Positions 61,927 through 64,000 of a stretch of 64,000 bases of DNA are shown here, piece after piece (within the stretch, counting starts at the first letter, position 1; each line of letters opens with the position of its first letter). The notes under the pieces are model-generated. The model was not told where the DNA came from. It did no database searches and saw only the letters and a list, made by a program, of their open reading frames with translations. Origin of the DNA: UBA4416 sp048498515 (lineage in GTDB: Bacteria; Bacteroidota; Bacteroidia; B-17B0; Aurantibacillaceae); contig JBEHXV010000003.1 in the NCBI GenBank assembly GCA_048498515.1, positions 124,001-188,000 of the forward strand. The letters run 5' to 3'. The position numbers were made by a program, and so were the translations under genes.

Positions 61927-64000
61927 ATGACCCGGTTAAAATCATTTCTCCCATTAGCATTGGCCTTTGTGGTTAGCAACACACAAGCGCAAACCAAACC
62001 TGCGGCAAATAATAAGCCTGCAACAGCTACAAAAGATGCTTCTGCGATCCCCTCTCTTAATTTTGAGTACGCTCTCAACGATCCGTTCAAAGCACGGATT
62101 TATACATTAAAGAATGGCTTAAAAGTATACATGAGCGTGTATAAGAACGCGCCGCGCATACAAACCTACATTGCCGTAAAAGCGGGTAGCAAAAATGATC
62201 CGGCAACCGCCACAGGCCTGGCCCATTACCTGGAACATATGGTATTTAAAGGTACCGATAAGTTTGGGACTAAGGACTATGTAAAGGAGTCGGCTGAAAT
62301 TACCAAGATTGAGAACCTTTATGAGGTATACCGACAAACAAAAGATGAAACAGAGCGCAAAAAAATCTATCACCAAATTGATAGTGTATCGGGTGTAGCG
62401 GCAAAATATGCCATTGCCAACGAGTATGATAAAATGCTGGCAGGCATTGGCGGGCAGGGAACCAACGCGTTTACGTCTTTCGATCAAACGGTTTATGTGA
62501 ATGACATTCCTTCCAATCAACTGGAAAACTTCTTAAAGATAGAAGCGGAACGTTACCGCAAACCGGTGCTCCGTTTATTCCATACCGAACTGGAAGCGGT
62601 GTACGAAGAAAAGAACCGTGGCTTGGATAATGATAATTCCAAGTTATGGGAGGCCATCTTTTCAGGGCTTTTCAAAAACCATACATACGGCACACAAACC
62701 ACCATTGGAACGATTGAGCATTTAAAAAATCCTTCGATGAAGGAGATCATGAAATACTACAATGCCAATTATGTTCCAAACAACATGGCCATTTGCTTAA
62801 GTGGTGATTTTGACCCGGATGCCACCATTAAACTCATTGAAAAGAACTTTGGCTCTATGCCGTCGAAACCTGTTACTCCTTACACTTTTGAAAAAGAAGC
62901 ACCTATTACCCAAAAAGTGGTGAAGGAAATTGTAGGGCCGGATGCCGCTAACCTGGCCATGGCATGGCGTTTTAACGGTTCGGGATCAAAGGACGCGGAT
63001 ATGATTACGCTCATTAATTTGTTATTAACGAACGGAAGGGCGGGCTTACTGGACCTAAACTTAAACCAACAACAAAAAGTATTGAACAGCGGAAGCTATG
63101 CGTATGTGTTGAAGGATTATGGCATGCATGTGTTATTTGCAGAACCAAAAGAAGGACAAACGCTGGAAGATGCCGAGAAATTATTGTATGAACAACTGGA
63201 GCTGCTTAAAAAAGGCGAATTCCCTGATTGGTTGATCGGTGCGGTAATTACTGACCTGAAGCTGCAAAAAACAAAAGACCTGGAGAGCAACCAGTCGCGT
63301 GCCATGACTTTTGTGGATGCTTTTGTGAACGATACCAAATGGCAACAGTCGGTAAACACGGTTGAGCGTTTATCGAAAATTACCAAACAAGAAGTGATGG
63401 ATTTTGCGAAAGCAAATTACCACGACAACAATTATGTAGTAGCTTACAAACGTGTGGGCGAAGACAAGAACATACAAAAAGTGGAGAAACCACAAATTAC
63501 ACCGGTAGAGGTAAACAGGGAAGACCAGACCACTTTTGTAAAAAACATCATGTCGTCGGAGCCTGCAGAAATGCAACCAAAATTTGTTGATTATGATAAG
63601 GATGTTATCAAATCGACCCTTAACGGCAACATTCCTTTATTGTATGGGCAGAATACAGAGAACCAGTTATTTGACCTGTACTATGCGTTTGACATGGGAA
63701 CCAACAATGATAAAACATTACCTATTGCCATTGATTATATTGAGTATTTAGGTACTTCGAAAATGACACCGGCCGAAGTGCAACAGGAGTTTTATAAACT
63801 GGGCTGCTCTTTCAATGTATTTAATTCGGATAACCAAACCTGGGTAAGCTTAAGCGGGTTGAACGAAAACTTTGTAAAAGCTACCCAATTATTCGAAAGC
63901 TTGTTTGCCGATCCTAAAGTGGATGAGGCTACATTGAAAAACCTGGTTTCGGATATTTTGAAAAAACGCAGCGATGCCAAACAGGAAAAACGCACCATCC
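61927..64000 (+). CDS. M16 family zinc metallopeptidase, secreted (3' end cut by window edge)
   Basis: 691 codons from ATG 61927 are visible; the frame runs off the right edge. Signal peptide 1-21 (SNTQAQ), then an M16 N-domain with the inverted zinc motif HYLEHMVFKG (H-x-x-E-H), the third ligand Glu in AVYEEKNRG, and TYGTQTTIGTIEHL. Insertion of about 40 residues (ITKIENLYEVYRQTKDETER) after the zinc motif is typical of the large bacterial two-repeat pitrilysin group. A second, inactive M16 copy begins near residue 540 and continues outside the window. It probably degrades peptides in the periplasm. It may be co-transcribed with the barrel protein upstream. Confidence 0.93.
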   Translation, partial: MTRLKSFLPLALAFVVSNTQAQTKPAANNKPATATKDASAIPSLNFEYALNDPFKARIYTLKNGLKVYMSVYKNAPRIQTYIAVKAGSKNDPATATGLAHYLEHMVFKGTDKFGTKDYVKESAEITKIENLYEVYRQTKDETERKKIYHQIDSVSGVAAKYAIANEYDKMLAGIGGQGTNAFTSFDQTVYVNDIPSNQLENFLKIEAERYRKPVLRLFHTELEAVYEEKNRGLDNDNSKLWEAIFSGLFKNHTYGTQTTIGTIEHLKNPSMKEIMKYYNANYVPNNMAICLSGDFDPDATIKLIEKNFGSMPSKPVTPYTFEKEAPITQKVVKEIVGPDAANLAMAWRFNGSGSKDADMITLINLLLTNGRAGLLDLNLNQQQKVLNSGSYAYVLKDYGMHVLFAEPKEGQTLEDAEKLLYEQLELLKKGEFPDWLIGAVITDLKLQKTKDLESNQSRAMTFVDAFVNDTKWQQSVNTVERLSKITKQEVMDFAKANYHDNNYVVAYKRVGEDKNIQKVEKPQITPVEVNREDQTTFVKNIMSSEPAEMQPKFVDYDKDVIKSTLNGNIPLLYGQNTENQLFDLYYAFDMGTNNDKTLPIAIDYIEYLGTSKMTPAEVQQEFYKLGCSFNVFNSDNQTWVSLSGLNENFVKATQLFESLFADPKVDEATLKNLVSDILKKRSDAKQEKRTI

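Overview
The window is a chromosomal segment of a member of the Bacteroidota, probably a free-living gliding or environmental type within Bacteroidia/Flavobacteriia rather than a gut Bacteroides. The evidence is type IX secretion C-terminal sorting domains on at least three secreted proteins, an UpxY-type antiterminator, a DUF4175 giant coiled-coil membrane protein, a CarboxypepD_reg plus beta-barrel outer-membrane protein, and promoters of the Bacteroidota form (TTG, 19 nt, TAnnTTTG). Genus cannot be decided from the sequence. No tRNA, rRNA, CRISPR array, IS element or phage gene was seen. Coding density is high and no gene-free gap exceeds about 250 bases.

Region 1 (1-26773, all on the minus strand) is a surface-polysaccharide locus of 25 genes. 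It starts with a Wzz/Wzc-type tyrosine autokinase carrying a Tyr-Gly tail, a UDP-sugar 4-epimerase and an acyltransferase. A small regulator with its own promoter/operator and an UpxY/NusG-like antiterminator follow, and then a long, tightly packed run: WbqC, methyltransferases, a LbH acyltransferase, RffA aminotransferase, an ABC-2 exporter (Wzm/Wzt), a nonulosonate-like set (SpsE/NeuB, SpsG/PseG, SpsF/NeuA-like, pyruvyltransferase), a MBOAT/SGNH O-acetylation pair, glycosyltransferases, and a WbsX-like protein cut by the left edge. Together they would make, decorate and export a polysaccharide containing a 4-amino-6-deoxy sugar and possibly an acidic nine-carbon-type sugar.

Region 2 (26829-28133, plus strand) is the most notable part. 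It is a compact exosortase system divergent from the polysaccharide locus: a 73-residue protein with a signal peptide, a Pro/Cys-rich core and a C-terminal PID-CTERM sorting signal; a strong terminator; the exosortase (Cys87/Arg128/His147, XrtX-like); and a companion membrane protein. glyA follows 12 nt later.

Region 3 (29543-49676) holds mixed envelope and housekeeping genes: a TMTC-like multi-pass TPR protein with an EF-hand-like insert, a 1240-residue NtrY-like histidine kinase, a WG-repeat protein, a beta-barrel protein, a GT2-DUF2062 fusion, rluE, two PH-like membrane proteins, comB, gcvT, a glycosyltransferase, a 50-residue membrane peptide absent from standard ORF calls, and a secreted GH18-CUB-T9SS protein. 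Convergent gaps carry dispersed palindromic repeats and terminators.

Region 4 (49772-64000) has rpmH with a clear promoter and terminator, an ABC exporter, T9SS cargo genes, ybeY, an RsbW-like kinase coupled to the DUF4175 protein, an outer-membrane barrel protein with a Met-rich N-terminus, and an M16 peptidase truncated by the right edge.
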